Notes under the pieces: model-generated
What the model was told of the DNA's origin: nothing
Seen by the model: only the letters and a program-made list of their open reading frames with translations
Databases searched by the model: none
Translations under genes and position numbers: made by a program
Shown: piece after piece, positions 1 to 9,149 of the stretch
Numbering within the stretch: position 1 is the first letter of the stretch
Layout: every line of letters begins with the position of its first letter
Source of the DNA: Ruminococcus sp. YE71
Lineage (GTDB): Bacteria; Bacillota; Clostridia; Oscillospirales; Ruminococcaceae
Assembly (NCBI RefSeq): GCF_900119155.1
Contig: NZ_FPIR01000018.1
Coordinates: 1-64,000, forward strand
DNA: 64,000 nt
Direction: 5' to 3'

Positions 1-198
1 AAGCAGGCAGAAGCCTTCCTTGTCCCAGTAGAGTATCTTGATCTTATCGCAGTGTCGGTTGTGAAAAACGAACATCGCATCGCTCACCGGATCGAGCCTG
101 AACTGCTGCTGAACGACAGACGCTAATCCGTCGATGGATTTCCGCATATCGACATTCGCAGTTGAGATGTAAATTTCAGACGGTCGAAGTATTATCAT
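1..198 (-). CDS. tnpB: IS66 TnpB (Orf2), 5' part only
   Basis: Partial gene running off the left edge; 66 codons are visible, starting at the ATG at 196-198. It reads MIILRPSEIYISTANVDMRK and continues through a QQQFRLDP motif to an RDKIKILYWD-like block (here HCDKIKILYWDKEGF). That is the N-terminus of the IS66 Orf2 (TnpB) family, usually about 115 residues. TnpB is needed for IS66 transposition but its chemistry is not established. It overlaps the end of tnpA by 23 bp, as expected for the translationally coupled IS66 accessory genes. Confidence 0.85.
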   Translation of the reverse strand, partial: MIILRPSEIYISTANVDMRKSIDGLASVVQQQFRLDPVSDAMFVFHNRHCDKIKILYWDKEGFCLL

Positions 199-385
199 CG
201 TGCTCACCGCCGATCACAACCTTGGCAAACCGTATCTCCTTACCCTCGGAAAGCTCATCGAGCCTTTCGAGCCAATAGCGAAGGGTACTGCGTTTGATTC
301 CTTGTTCCCTGCACCAGACGCGCTGACTCTTGCCGCTCTCAACGAATTCCTTTATCCTTATCGCCCACTTTTCAGATTCTGTCAT
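176..385 (-). CDS. tnpA: IS66 TnpA (Orf1) accessory protein
   Basis: Small accessory protein of IS66 elements with an HTH-like core (SQRVWCREQGIKRSTLRYW), about 69 residues. The frame is open up to 409, but the start at 385 is preferred because GGAGG lies 8 nt before it. A TATAAT-like -10 (plus-strand ATTATA, 419-424) sits directly at the junction with the neighbouring FN3 gene, and no -35 or terminal inverted repeat is visible beyond it. The IS end therefore seems to be cut off here. Confidence 0.8.
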   Translation of the reverse strand: MTESEKWAIRIKEFVESGKSQRVWCREQGIKRSTLRYWLERLDELSEGKEIRFAKVVIGGEHDDNTSTV

Positions 386-424
386 TTTCTGACCCTCCAT
401 TCGTAACATGATATTTCTATTATA

Positions 425-874
425 GTGCAGTATATCAACGGCACATGGACACCTCTTGCGGAGTGCGATGAGAATACTTACATTCTCAAGGGTCTCGAAG
501 CAGGAAAGCAGTACAAGGTCGCTGTCATCACCAAGCTCGACGGCAAATGGTTCACTGACGTTTCCAACGCTATCACCGTCACCCCGAACACCGTTGTTAC
601 CACCAAGTACCCGGTCGTAAACAAGGTCGAGGTTCAGAACAACTCGTTCAGACTCAGCTGGGACGCTGTAGAAGGCGCTGAGAAGTACTGCGTAGCGTAC
701 TACTCGGCAGGCAAGTGGAGACTTCTTGACCAGTTCGACGCAAGCCAGACAAGCTACACCAGAACCAAGGTTCCGGCTGGAAAGACCTACACGCTCGTTG
801 TCGGCGCAAGGATCAACGGCAAGTGGGACGCAAGCGATCTCACTCAGAGAGCGGTCAACGTTACCATTAAATAA
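425..874 (+). pseudogene. Secreted FN3-domain protein, 5' truncated
   Basis: About 149 codons that start inside a fibronectin type III domain (YINGTW), with no leader and no RBS. The first strands align with the middle of the FN3 domains of the LRR protein at 3118-6084 (YINGEWKTFAEG). A second full FN3 unit follows (KYPVVNKVEVQNNSFRLSWD to DLTQRAVNVTIK), ending in the same way as the paralogues. The gene was probably cut at about 425 by the IS66-side junction. It is the first member of a tandem family of cell-surface proteins and is followed by the family terminator. Confidence 0.7.
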
Positions 875-911
875 GCACTACACTTCCATGAATCTTTTAT
901 AACTGAGGGAA

Positions 912-945
912 GCCGGCAGTTTCTTTACGAAGCTGCCGGTTTTCT
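912..945 (+). terminator. Rho-independent terminator of FN3 gene 1
   Basis: CCGGCAG (913-919) pairs with CTGCCGG (933-939) and is followed by TTTTCTC. The same stem sequence is reused after the genes at 2053 and 3118. Confidence 0.8.
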
Positions 946-1043
946 CGGTTTGTGAAATGCCGGCTGAGAACGTTTATAATTCGTGAACAGTGCCGATTCA
1001 TTTGATCGATTTAGTTAAAAGAATAAAACATATTGCAAAAGTG

Positions 1044-1073
1044 TTGACAAATTATGTCAGTGTGTGCTATAAT
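1044..1073 (+). promoter_or_regulatory. Sigma-A promoter for FN3 gene 2
   Basis: TTGACA (1044-1049), an 18-bp spacer and TATAAT (1068-1073). It would give an untranslated leader of about 115 nt before the ATG at 1196. I saw no riboswitch fold in that leader. The rest of the 875-1195 gap holds only the upstream terminator. Confidence 0.8.
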
Positions 1074-1195
1074 ATATTTATCGAAAAGAATCGAACAGAT
1101 CGCAATTCATTTAGCAGTTTTGTAAACGCATCGCGTATCAGAGGGAAGAATTATCCCCGGCTGTGCCTGAATTGATAATAAGGAGGAATACCCCT

Positions 1196-1900
1196 ATGAA
1201 AAAATCTATGAAGTCGGTCGTGTCAGGTATCATGGCGCTGTCTATGGTTTCAGGTATGGCAGCTGTTCAGCCGGCAGCGCAGGCAGTGACCAGCCCGACG
1301 GCTCTTGCGGCAAGTGCTGATACGGCAGTCAGCAAATATCCGAAGGTCAGCTACATTACCGGAAACGGCAAGGTAAAGCTCACCTGGACTGCTGTCGAAG
1401 TCGCTGAAAAGTATGCCGTAGTTTTAATTCGCGGCGGCGAGAGAAAGGTTATTACACAGACTACGGATACCTCCTATGTTTTCAGCGGACTGAATGCCGG
1501 TGAACAGTACAAGGTCGGAATTGCATTCAAGTGGGGAACACAGTGGGAATTATGGGCTGCGAGTACCATCACTGTTACTCCGAAGGCTGAAGCACCGGAA
1601 CCTGCCATTCATTCTGAGGTACAGGACGGACGTTTCAGAATCAGATGGGAGGCAGTCCAGTACGCTGAGGCTTACGCTGTCGGCATCCAGACCGTAGCAG
1701 GCTGGCAGCTCATCACTACGACCGCTGCTAACGAACGGACCTATACCTCACCAGCCGGAGCTCTTTCAGCAGGCACCTACAATGTCGCGGTCGTCGCAAA
1801 GATAAACGGCAGATGGGATACCTCGGACATCAAGTTCAAAACGGTGAGCATTACCATCCCGGATTCCGAGTACGCAATATCAGGAGCTGTAATGTCATGA
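1196..1900 (+). CDS. Secreted protein with two FN3-like domains
   Basis: A 234-residue exported protein. The start at 1196 has AGGAGG at 1181-1186. The leader MKKSMKSVVSGIMALSMV is followed by a QPAAQAVTSPTALAASA segment that is repeated, with variation, in the next two genes. Two fibronectin-type-III-like modules follow (about 45-130 and 135-225), each with the KLTWTAV...AEKYAV signature. No sortase motif is visible. Unlike its paralogues, which end in RAV(N/K)V(T/V)IK, this one runs on for about 13 residues. Probably a cell-surface or adhesion accessory protein; the ligand is unknown. Confidence 0.75.
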   Translation: MKKSMKSVVSGIMALSMVSGMAAVQPAAQAVTSPTALAASADTAVSKYPKVSYITGNGKVKLTWTAVEVAEKYAVVLIRGGERKVITQTTDTSYVFSGLNAGEQYKVGIAFKWGTQWELWAASTITVTPKAEAPEPAIHSEVQDGRFRIRWEAVQYAEAYAVGIQTVAGWQLITTTAANERTYTSPAGALSAGTYNVAVVAKINGRWDTSDIKFKTVSITIPDSEYAISGAVMS

Positions 1901-2052
1901 TCGCCGATTCCTTATTGACGGCATCACGCTGCTCAACATGATGTTCTGAAAAAGACGGAAAATCCGTGACTTTTTTGAACACTTTGCCAATCAGATACAG
2001 CCCGTTACAGGGCAGTCCGGAAATTAGTATTTCTTATAAGGTGGATACACTT

Positions 2053-2757
2053 ATGAATAACTCACTGAAACGAGCAGCCGCCGGCATCATGGCACTTTCG
2101 ATGGTGACTGGCTCGGTACCCTTTCAGCCGGTCACGCAGGCTCTCACAAGCCTGACAGCTATCACGGCAAATGCAGAGGAGGATGGCACAGAAATTACAC
2201 AGACCGTCAATCCGGTCGTGAGCTATGTTCCCGGCGATCATTGCGTCACTCTCAGCTGGGATGCTGTCGAGGGTGCTGAGGAGTACCTCATCGCCGCGAA
2301 GGTGGGCGGCAGCTGGGCTAAGGTCGCGGTCTGCAATGACACCTGGTACCTGTTAGAAAAGCTCGTCGCTGGCGAGAACTACGAGGTGGCGGTCGCCGCT
2401 AAGATCAACGGCAGGTGGAGCACAAGAGGTGTGAAGCCGATCACCGTGACCCCAAATAAAATAATTGCCCCGAATATGAGCACAGAGTATTACCCGATGT
2501 CGGGCAAGCTGAACGTGAATTGGGTTGCGGTACCGGGTGCTGATGAGTATGCGATCTGCTTGAAGTTCACCGGAGGAGAATGGCAGCTGTACAGGAAATT
2601 ATCTGGGGATACCACGGCTTTCAAATGCAGGGTGGATACTTCTGCGAGCAGAAGGTTCAAGTTCGTGGTAATTGCGAAGGTGAACGGCAAGTGGGAGACC
2701 GCAAATATGGACAAAAGAGCGGTAACGGTTGATACGAATAGCGGACTCCCATGGTGA
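2053..2757 (+). CDS. Secreted protein with two FN3-like domains (paralogue)
   Basis: A 234-residue paralogue of the preceding protein. The start at 2053 has AAGGTGG at 2038-2044. It has the family leader (RAAAGIMALSMVTGSVPF, then QPVTQALTSLTAITANA) and two FN3-like modules (about 50-140 and 145-228; LSWDAVEGAEEYLIAAKV and LNVNWVAVPGADEYAICLK). No promoter of its own is obvious in the 152-bp gap, so it may be transcribed with the gene at 1196. It is followed by the family terminator. Function unknown; secretion and a surface role are inferred from the leader and domains. Confidence 0.75.
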   Translation: MNNSLKRAAAGIMALSMVTGSVPFQPVTQALTSLTAITANAEEDGTEITQTVNPVVSYVPGDHCVTLSWDAVEGAEEYLIAAKVGGSWAKVAVCNDTWYLLEKLVAGENYEVAVAAKINGRWSTRGVKPITVTPNKIIAPNMSTEYYPMSGKLNVNWVAVPGADEYAICLKFTGGEWQLYRKLSGDTTAFKCRVDTSASRRFKFVVIAKVNGKWETANMDKRAVTVDTNSGLPW

Positions 2758-2823
2758 GCGGATCTGAATCCTGAAATGCGATAACCGCTGTGGTCGGCAG
2801 ATAAGTTATATCAGTATCGGATT

Positions 2824-2857
2824 ACCGGCAGTTTCTTCGGAGACTGCCGGTTTTCTA
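2824..2857 (+). terminator. Terminator of FN3 gene 3
   Basis: CCGGCAGTTTC, TTCG tetraloop, GAGACTGCCGG, then TTTTCT. The preceding AAGTTATATC is also found before the terminator of the LRR gene, showing that the 3' regions were duplicated with the genes. Confidence 0.85.
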
Positions 2858-2975
2858 TTGCCTGACCCACCCAAAAACGTTTATGATCTGCAAACAGTGA
2901 AAAAGGCGGCTTTTGTGTCTGCTTTCGGCACAGTCAACAAATATTTTCAAAAAAAGAAAAAATATTGATGCGCTA

Positions 2976-3004
2976 TTGACAATTATATCCAAATGTATTA
3001 TAAT
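2976..3004 (+). promoter_or_regulatory. Sigma-A promoter for the LRR/FN3 gene
   Basis: TTGACA (2976-2981), 17-bp spacer, TATAAT (2999-3004). The 2758-3117 gap otherwise holds the upstream terminator and an A-rich tract before the -35. The ATG at 3118 has GGGAGG at 3105-3110. Confidence 0.85.
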
Positions 3005-3117
3005 AGATTTACAGGAAGTATTTTCTGAATACGATCATTTTTTGCAATTCAAGCGTGTCCCGGGTGCAGGTCTTTCCTTTCGGGAACGTTAATGCTTTTA
3101 TGCTGGGAGGAATTTTT

Positions 3118-6084
3118 ATGAAAACCACAAACACATGGAAACGTTTAGCGGCGGGAGTGCTGGCGCTTTCGCTGGTGACGGGGACTGTTCCCGTTCAGCC
3201 GTTATCTCAGGCGGTCACGAAGCTGACGGCTGTCACAGCTAACGCTCAGGTCACGAGTGATTTTAAGCTCAGGCTCCTTGAGGACGGAACATTCGAGATA
3301 GCAAAATACCTCGGGACCGGAACAGTCGTTACTATCCCGTCAGAGGTTGAGGGACACAGGATAACCTCGATAGGCGAAGAGGCATTCAATAACTGTTCAA
3401 AGATCACCTCTCTGACCATCCCGGACAGCGTGACCTCGATAGGCGCACGGGCATTCAACGGCTGTACCGCACTCAGGTCGGTCAGCATCGCGGACGGCGT
3501 GACCACGATAGGCAATAATGCATTCAGCAATTGTAGTCTGCTCACTGATGTGACCATCCCGGACAGCGTGACTACATTAGGCAGCTGGGCGTTCTATTAC
3601 TGCTCTTCACTTAAAACCATAACGCTTTCTGAAAACCTGACCGCGATAGGCGAGGCTACATTCCTCTATTGCAAAAAGCTGACCTCCGTGACCATTCCGG
3701 GCAGTGTGGAGTCGATAGGCGGACGTGCATTCTCAGACTGTACTTCACTTGCATCAGTGAACATCTGTGACGGCGTGAAGACTATCGTGAGCACAGCGTT
3801 CAGGGATTGTAGTTCACTTGTATCTGTGACCGTTCCTGACAGCGTCACTGCGATCGGCGGCGGTGCTTTTTCCGGTACAAAATGGCTCGAAAATATGAAA
3901 GCCGAAGCCCCTCTCGTTATTGTCAGCAGTATCCTGTATGACGGCACGAACGCATCAGGTGATGTGGTCATCCCTGACGGCATTACTACGATAAACAACT
4001 CGGCATTTGCGAATAATACGGCGATCACCTCTGTGACTATCCCGGACAGCGTGGAGACTATCGGCGGCGCGGCGTTCAGCGGATGTAGTGCGCTTGAAGC
4101 TGTGAACATTCCGGACAGCGTGGAGACTATCGGCGCCGCGGCGTTCAACGGATGCAGTGCGCTTGAAGCTGTGAACATTCCGGAAAGCATCACGGAGATA
4201 GGCGCGGGAGCATTCTCGGGCACAAAATGGCTCGCGAATAAGAGGACAGAAGACCCCATCGTTGTGATAAACGGCGTTCTTATCGAATACTCGTCCGCAT
4301 CCGGAGATCTTGTCATCCCGGACAATGTGACCAAGATCAACGACTCGGTGTTCGGACACAATACAAATATCACCTCCGTTACCATCCCGGACGGCGTGAA
4401 GGAGATAGGAGACTATGCATTCACCGGTTGTTACGCCCTTAAATCGGCTTCTCTTGCTGACAGCGTGACCTCGATAGGTGCATCGGCATTCAACGACTGT
4501 AGGGTGCTCTCATCTGTGAACATTCCTGAAAGCGTGACCACGCTCGGCGAATCGGTGTTCAACGGCTGCAAGTCGCTTACCTCTGTGACCATCCCCGGCA
4601 ACGTGACTGTCATCCCGGGTATGGCATTCAGGGAGTGCTCGAATCTTAGATCCGTGACCCTTCCGGACAGCGTGACCCAGATCGGCACCCAGGCATTCCA
4701 GAACTGTAAAGCGCTTTCAGATGTGAATATGCCGGAAAGCCTGACCAAGGTAGATGGTTATGCATTCCAGGGCTGTACAGCAATTACCTCCGTGATCCTG
4801 CCGGACGGCACGAAAACGATCGGTAACTGGGCATTCAATAAATGCTCATCACTCACAGATCTCGTCATTCCGGAAAGCATGACTGTTATAGAACGCAACG
4901 CATTCGATTCCTGTACCGCACTGACCTCTGTTCACATTGCGGACGGTCTGACCCAAATAAGTACAGGCGCATTCACGAGATGCACGTCGCTTGAAGCTGT
5001 GACCATCCCGGAAACTGTGACCGAGATAGATAATTGGGCGTTTCAATACTGTGAATCGCTGACCTCTGTCACCATTCCGGACAGGGTTGCTTCGATAGGG
5101 GCGAGTGCGTTCGCAGGATGCAAGAAGCTCACCTCCGTGACCCTGCCTGACAGCCTGAATGATATGGGTGATTATGTATTCAGCAAGTGTCCGGCGCTTA
5201 CCTCTGTGACCATCCCGGACAGTGTGGTGCTGATGGGCAGGAATGCGTTCGAGAGCTGCACCTCGCTTGAATCAGTCACACTCTCAAACAGCCTGACCAG
5301 TATAAATGACTGCTCATTCCAGAACTGCACAGCACTTAAAACCGTTACCATCCCGGACAGCGTGACCTCGATAGGTGCCAAGGCGTTCGAGAGCTGTACC
5401 TCGCTGACCTCCGTGACCATCCCCGAAAGTGTCACGGCTATCGCAGGCTATGCGTTCAGGTTCTGTGATTCTGTCGTGATACACTGTTACGAGGGCTCGG
5501 CGGCACACACCTACGCGGTGGATAACAGCATCAATTATGCGCTTATCGGTGCTGAGAAGCAGAACCCGGTCATCACCTACAGGAAGGGTGACGGTGCGGT
5601 AAGGCTGACCTGGACTGAGGTCGAAGGTGCTGAAAAGTACGCTGTTCTGGCTTACATCAACGGCGAGTGGAAAACCTTCGCGGAGGGCAATGCGAACACC
5701 TACACCATCACCGGGCTTACCCCCGGCATTGAATATAAGGTCGTAGTATTCGCAAAAATAAACGGCGAGTGGAACACGGATGATTCAAACGCGATAACCG
5801 TCAGCCCGAACGCACCTGCTTATCCCGAAGCTAAGGTGGAGGTTCAGGGGAATGCGTTCAGGCTGACCTGGACGGCTGTTCCTGACGCACAGAAGTATGT
5901 GATCGGCTACACTACCAACGGCAAGAGCTGGAAGGTCGCAAAGACCGTCAGTGCTGACACCACCTCATTCACCTACAAGAACACGCCTGCCGGCACATAT
6001 TACCTTGTGGCAGGCGCGTATGTGAACGGAAAAGTCGATACGTCTGACCTCGCGAAGAGGGCTGTTAAGGTCGTTATCAAATAA
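3118..6084 (+). CDS. BspA-type leucine-rich-repeat surface protein with FN3 tail
   Basis: A 988-residue secreted protein. The leader (RLAAGVLALSLVTGTVPV, then QPLSQAVTKLTAVTANA) matches the two upstream paralogues. About thirty BspA/LRR_5 repeats of 22-23 residues follow (consensus SVTIPDSVTSIGAxAFxGCT). They are interrupted twice by related spacer units (GTKWLENMKAEAPLVIV and GTKWLANKRTEDPIVVI). The last 180 residues form two FN3 domains. BspA-type repeats in gut and oral bacteria bind host or bacterial surface proteins; that role is inferred here. No LPxTG motif or dockerin is seen, so the anchoring is unclear. The repeats create long antisense open frames that are not genes. Confidence 0.9.
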   Translation: MKTTNTWKRLAAGVLALSLVTGTVPVQPLSQAVTKLTAVTANAQVTSDFKLRLLEDGTFEIAKYLGTGTVVTIPSEVEGHRITSIGEEAFNNCSKITSLTIPDSVTSIGARAFNGCTALRSVSIADGVTTIGNNAFSNCSLLTDVTIPDSVTTLGSWAFYYCSSLKTITLSENLTAIGEATFLYCKKLTSVTIPGSVESIGGRAFSDCTSLASVNICDGVKTIVSTAFRDCSSLVSVTVPDSVTAIGGGAFSGTKWLENMKAEAPLVIVSSILYDGTNASGDVVIPDGITTINNSAFANNTAITSVTIPDSVETIGGAAFSGCSALEAVNIPDSVETIGAAAFNGCSALEAVNIPESITEIGAGAFSGTKWLANKRTEDPIVVINGVLIEYSSASGDLVIPDNVTKINDSVFGHNTNITSVTIPDGVKEIGDYAFTGCYALKSASLADSVTSIGASAFNDCRVLSSVNIPESVTTLGESVFNGCKSLTSVTIPGNVTVIPGMAFRECSNLRSVTLPDSVTQIGTQAFQNCKALSDVNMPESLTKVDGYAFQGCTAITSVILPDGTKTIGNWAFNKCSSLTDLVIPESMTVIERNAFDSCTALTSVHIADGLTQISTGAFTRCTSLEAVTIPETVTEIDNWAFQYCESLTSVTIPDRVASIGASAFAGCKKLTSVTLPDSLNDMGDYVFSKCPALTSVTIPDSVVLMGRNAFESCTSLESVTLSNSLTSINDCSFQNCTALKTVTIPDSVTSIGAKAFESCTSLTSVTIPESVTAIAGYAFRFCDSVVIHCYEGSAAHTYAVDNSINYALIGAEKQNPVITYRKGDGAVRLTWTEVEGAEKYAVLAYINGEWKTFAEGNANTYTITGLTPGIEYKVVVFAKINGEWNTDDSNAITVSPNAPAYPEAKVEVQGNAFRLTWTAVPDAQKYVIGYTTNGKSWKVAKTVSADTTSFTYKNTPAGTYYLVAGAYVNGKVDTSDLAKRAVKVVIK

Positions 6085-6114
6085 AACCTGAAAAAGTTAT
6101 ATCGTTTTGGATCA

Positions 6115-6149
6115 CCCGGCAGTTTCTTCGGAGACTGCCGGTTTTTTCT
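6115..6149 (+). terminator. Terminator of the LRR/FN3 gene
   Basis: CCGGCAGTTTC, TTCG, GAGACTGCCGG, then GTTTTTTCTC. The stem is identical to that at 2824-2850. Confidence 0.9.
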
Positions 6150-6271
6150 CAGCCTGATATACACACCCGAACCGGGTTCATTTTCTCCAGGGCTGTTTAT
6201 TTCAGTTCGTAATTAAAGCCGTTTTCCTTGTCTGCCAAGCCGCGGCACAAGGCAAGCCCCCTTTTGAGCGC

Positions 6272-6302
6272 AAAAAAACCGCCCTGCCGAAGCAGAGCGG
6301 TT
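6272..6302 (-). terminator. Terminator for minus-strand IS256 remnant
   Basis: On the minus strand AACCGC-t-CTGC, TTCG loop, GCAG-g-GCGGTT, then seven T (plus-strand A-run 6272-6278). It points out of the transposase remnant at 6352-6747. Confidence 0.8.
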
Positions 6303-6351
6303 AACGCATGATATTTCATTGTAAAAATAATATCATATTTTTGGGAAATTG

Positions 6352-6747
6352 TCAAGTGCTTTTGAGCTGATCTTTCAAATTTTTCATGATATTCGTGAAA
6401 TCTACTGTTGCAAGCTCCTTATACATTGCATTTATAATCTTGTTTCTGCTAGGCTCGAATGAACCGTCACGATCCTGCGGCACTTCGATCTCAGTTTCCC
6501 CGAAGTTCCCGCGAATCTTCTTGGTTTTCTTGCCGTTGCGGTAGTCAGGATTGCTGGAACGCTCATACGCCTGATAGCCGAGATGCTCGTCCATCTCCGA
6601 CTCAAGCATTTCCTGGATCGTCCCTCCGAGAAGGTCCTTCAGCGCATCCTCGATATCCTTTGCCGACTTGATGTCGTATTCCTCAAGCAGCATTCCTATG
6701 ATGTTCTTCTTTCCCTCGCTCATCGGTTCTCTTTTTCGTCTTGCCAT
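6352..6747 (-). pseudogene. IS256-family (mutator) transposase, N-terminal remnant
   Basis: 131 codons with a good RBS (AGGAGG, about 12 nt before the ATG at 6747). Residues 1-103 match the conserved IS256 N-terminus (GKKNIIGMLLEEYDIKSAKD, GGTIQEMLESEMDEHLGY, EVPQDRDGSFEP). After FEP the sequence leaves the family (RNKIINAMYKELATVDF) and stops, so the DDE catalytic core, normally another 280 residues, is missing. A deletion remnant, not active by itself. Confidence 0.8.
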
Positions 6748-6801
6748 AAAAAATCAGCCTCCTGTGATATTAATTCTATTTTATCACAGTTTGCTGACTT
6801 T

Positions 6802-7305
6802 TTACAGACTTTTTTTCGGAGGGTCACCTGAAATCTTCTCAAACTCGTCAACCGTCATATCGGCTCTCTTAGCCGCTTCTGCAAGCGACAATATACCGTC
6901 TTTAACGAGAGCTATGAGAGTTTTGATCATTCCGATTTTTTCGCCCGCTTCCTGAGCATTGTTTCTCATATCTTCCATCATTTTGCACATTTCGCTCACT
7001 CCTTCCTCGGTTTCCTTATATTTGTGGGCGCTTTCCGACATCTCGCTGAAATACATATCGGAAGGCTTGGTGCAGCCAAAATCATGTATCAGTTTTGCAA
7101 GGTCAGAAGTGTCCTCTGTATTATTGTATGCCCCGTTGATGAACAGGATATACTCGTCATCACCAAAAGGCTCGTTTGTCACGGTGTCCCTGCGCTCAAA
7201 GAAATATGAGGGTCGTTCACCGTTGCGAACATCGTTCTCTGTGATAAAAATACTGTATGTGGTCGGCAGCTTGTCAAAATCATCATTTGCAAGAAGCAAC
7301 TCAGT
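6802..7305 (-). pseudogene. Rpn-type PD-(D/E)XK putative transposase, C-terminal part
   Basis: About 165 codons matching the C-terminal two thirds of the Rpn recombination-promoting nuclease/putative transposase family (PF12784 type). Recognisable blocks are YSIFITENDVRNGERPSYFF, DDEYILFINGAYNN and LIHDFGCTKPSDMYFSEM, followed by the usual GMIKTLIALVKDGILSLAEAA helix and a KxxDP-like end. The N-terminal nuclease half with the PD-(D/E)XK residues is absent. The frame becomes unrelated upstream of about 7305. The 7306-7502 stretch beyond it shows no gene. Confidence 0.7.
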
Positions 7306-7502
7306 ATCTTACGCACTTGAATGGTATCTGTGAATGCTGATCCAAAAGTGTACCACGTGCTAATGAAAAAGTGTATTCCCATTCAAACTGCTTGTTTTCT
7401 TCGGAAGATTATGTTGACCAGGTGCAAACAGACCCATGCTGAAAAGTCTTATTTGTACTCTGTGTTATCTTATCTATGAATGACATCGCCTGCGATACAG
7501 AA

Positions 7503-7529
7503 CAGGACGGTTTCTGTGAACCGTCCTAT
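7503..7529 (-). terminator. Possible terminator of the AAA/PDDEXK gene
   Basis: AGGACGGTTT (7503-7512) and AACCGTCCT (7518-7526) form a 9-bp hairpin directly beyond the stop codon at 7533. The T-run is better on the plus strand (ATTTTTC), so it may work in both directions or mainly on plus. Confidence 0.5.
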
Positions 7530-7532
7530 TTT

Positions 7533-9095
7533 TCATATCTTTTCGATCACGCACTCATGGTGCTTATCCTCGTTGTATGTGATACCAACAAGAACAACGT
7601 TGCCGATGTACTCTTTTATCCTGTCGGGATAGTTTTTATTTTTGATCTGATCGATGGCAGTATCAACAGCCTTATTGTTTTTTAGTTCGATAACAAGTGC
7701 GGGCTTATCTGCTTTAGGCAGAGGCAGGAATACAAGATCAGCAAAGCCCTTGCCCGCAGGCATTTCACGAACGATCATGTAATACTTTCTTGCCGAATAG
7801 AACGCCAATGAGATAACGCAGCTGAGAGAGTTTTCGTCATTGAATTTGAGGATAGAAGTATTATCCTCATGGCACTTTTCCACTCCTGCCGCAACAATAT
7901 CAGCGTTTCCGTCAAGAACAGCCTGCAAAAGCTCGTCAGATTCTTTTATTGCCGACATTATCTTCGACCAGCCCTTGTCGTTCTTGATGCTGCGGATAAA
8001 TTCTTCCTGAACCTCAGAGTTGGGTATCCAGCAGCGCTTGGTATCGAAATCGTAGGTGAGATACCCGAGGTGAATAAACAATGTAAGAATATCATCAGAA
8101 CTGCTGAAGGTCACCATGTCATTTTGGAAAGTAGTAACATCGACCTCCAGCTTTTCACCGCCTATGAGACGAACGATCTTATTATGAAGATTGTCATAGT
8201 CCGCCTGAATATAGTCGGCAAGTGCTTTGAAGGTCTCTGTCTTTGACCAAAAATTATCTATCCGGTGACGAAGCATTGCTTCAACGACAGATTTGGGATT
8301 GTATATAGAGATTTTATCAACGTTATATCCGTCGTACCATTGCTTGATCTCATCATAAGGCATCTCGTATTTATTGCAGAGTTTTTTTACTTCTTCTTCG
8401 GTAAAACCGGTGAACTCCGCATAATTATCCGCACCCGCTATGCTGATTTCTGTAAACATATTGAGAGCAGAATGTTCGCCGTATTTCTTGATCGGCAGAA
8501 TACCTGTCATATATGCAAGAGCTACATAACTTTGGTCTTTCAGCAGACTACGCAGAAAGTCGAGGTATGGTTTTGGTGATGATAAGTTATCTTTATGCAA
8601 ACGGAAAATGCAGTCCCATTCATCAATGATAAAAATAAATTGTTTTTCACCACGGGAAAATAGAGTTCTTAGAACAGTAACAAGGTTTGAAGGGTCAAAG
8701 CACTCTATCGTTCCGAATTCTTGGTTGAGCTCATAGAGAATGTTGTTAGTAAGGAATTCAATTTCCTTATTGAGATCTCCGGATGCTTTGAAGAAATCTG
8801 TCATGTTTAGATGAATGACATTGTACTTGTTGAGGTGTTCGGCATAATCATCAGCTTCAGATATTTTCAGCTTGTCAAAGAACTCCTTTGAATCGCAGCC
8901 GCAGCTATAATAAGCAGTGAGCATATTAGCCGCCATAGATTTACCGAAGCGTCTCGGTCGGCTGATGCAGACATAGCGTGTTCCTGTTCCGATTATGGAA
9001 TTGGTCTGTTCGATAAGCATACTCTTATCTTCATATATTTTGGATTTGAAATCCATACGGAAGTCAGCATTGCCCGGATTCAGTAAAATACCCAT
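7533..9095 (-). CDS. AAA-ATPase-like protein with C-terminal PD-(D/E)XK nuclease domain
   Basis: 520 residues; the start at 9095 has GGGAGG at 9102-9107. The N-terminal AAA-ATPase_like domain (PF09820 type) has a P-loop variant RPRRFGKSM near residue 50 and a Walker-B-like IFIIDEWDCIF near 150. The C-terminus is a PDDEXK_9-type nuclease domain with GFADLVFLPL and VIELKNNKA supplying the acidic and E-x-K positions. Such proteins are abundant in Bacteroides and Ruminococcus and their role is unknown; a defence or element-maintenance role is only a guess. It stands alone with its own promoter. Full length for the family. Confidence 0.85.
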   Translation of the reverse strand: MGILLNPGNADFRMDFKSKIYEDKSMLIEQTNSIIGTGTRYVCISRPRRFGKSMAANMLTAYYSCGCDSKEFFDKLKISEADDYAEHLNKYNVIHLNMTDFFKASGDLNKEIEFLTNNILYELNQEFGTIECFDPSNLVTVLRTLFSRGEKQFIFIIDEWDCIFRLHKDNLSSPKPYLDFLRSLLKDQSYVALAYMTGILPIKKYGEHSALNMFTEISIAGADNYAEFTGFTEEEVKKLCNKYEMPYDEIKQWYDGYNVDKISIYNPKSVVEAMLRHRIDNFWSKTETFKALADYIQADYDNLHNKIVRLIGGEKLEVDVTTFQNDMVTFSSSDDILTLFIHLGYLTYDFDTKRCWIPNSEVQEEFIRSIKNDKGWSKIMSAIKESDELLQAVLDGNADIVAAGVEKCHEDNTSILKFNDENSLSCVISLAFYSARKYYMIVREMPAGKGFADLVFLPLPKADKPALVIELKNNKAVDTAIDQIKNKNYPDRIKEYIGNVVLVGITYNEDKHHECVIEKI

Positions 9096-9120
9096 AGAAT
9101 CGCCTCCCTTGCTACTTCTT

Positions 9121-9149
9121 ATTATACCATAATTTTTCTCCCTAATCAA
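9121..9149 (-). promoter_or_regulatory. Promoter of the AAA/PDDEXK gene
   Basis: Minus strand: TTGATT (plus 9144-9149), 17-bp spacer, TATAAT (plus 9121-9126), about 25 nt upstream of the ATG at 9095. Confidence 0.75.

Noticed and set aside
3350-5450. Repeats that could suggest a CRISPR-like or minisatellite array
   Set aside because: The periodicity is 66-69 bp, in frame and degenerate, and encodes LRR_5 units; there are no spacers.
3246-5508. Several long minus-strand open frames opposite the LRR gene, one of 239 codons
   Set aside because: They mirror the periodic LRR codons (repeats such as VTLSGMVTE), have no RBS and no family match; the plus strand is clearly the coding one.
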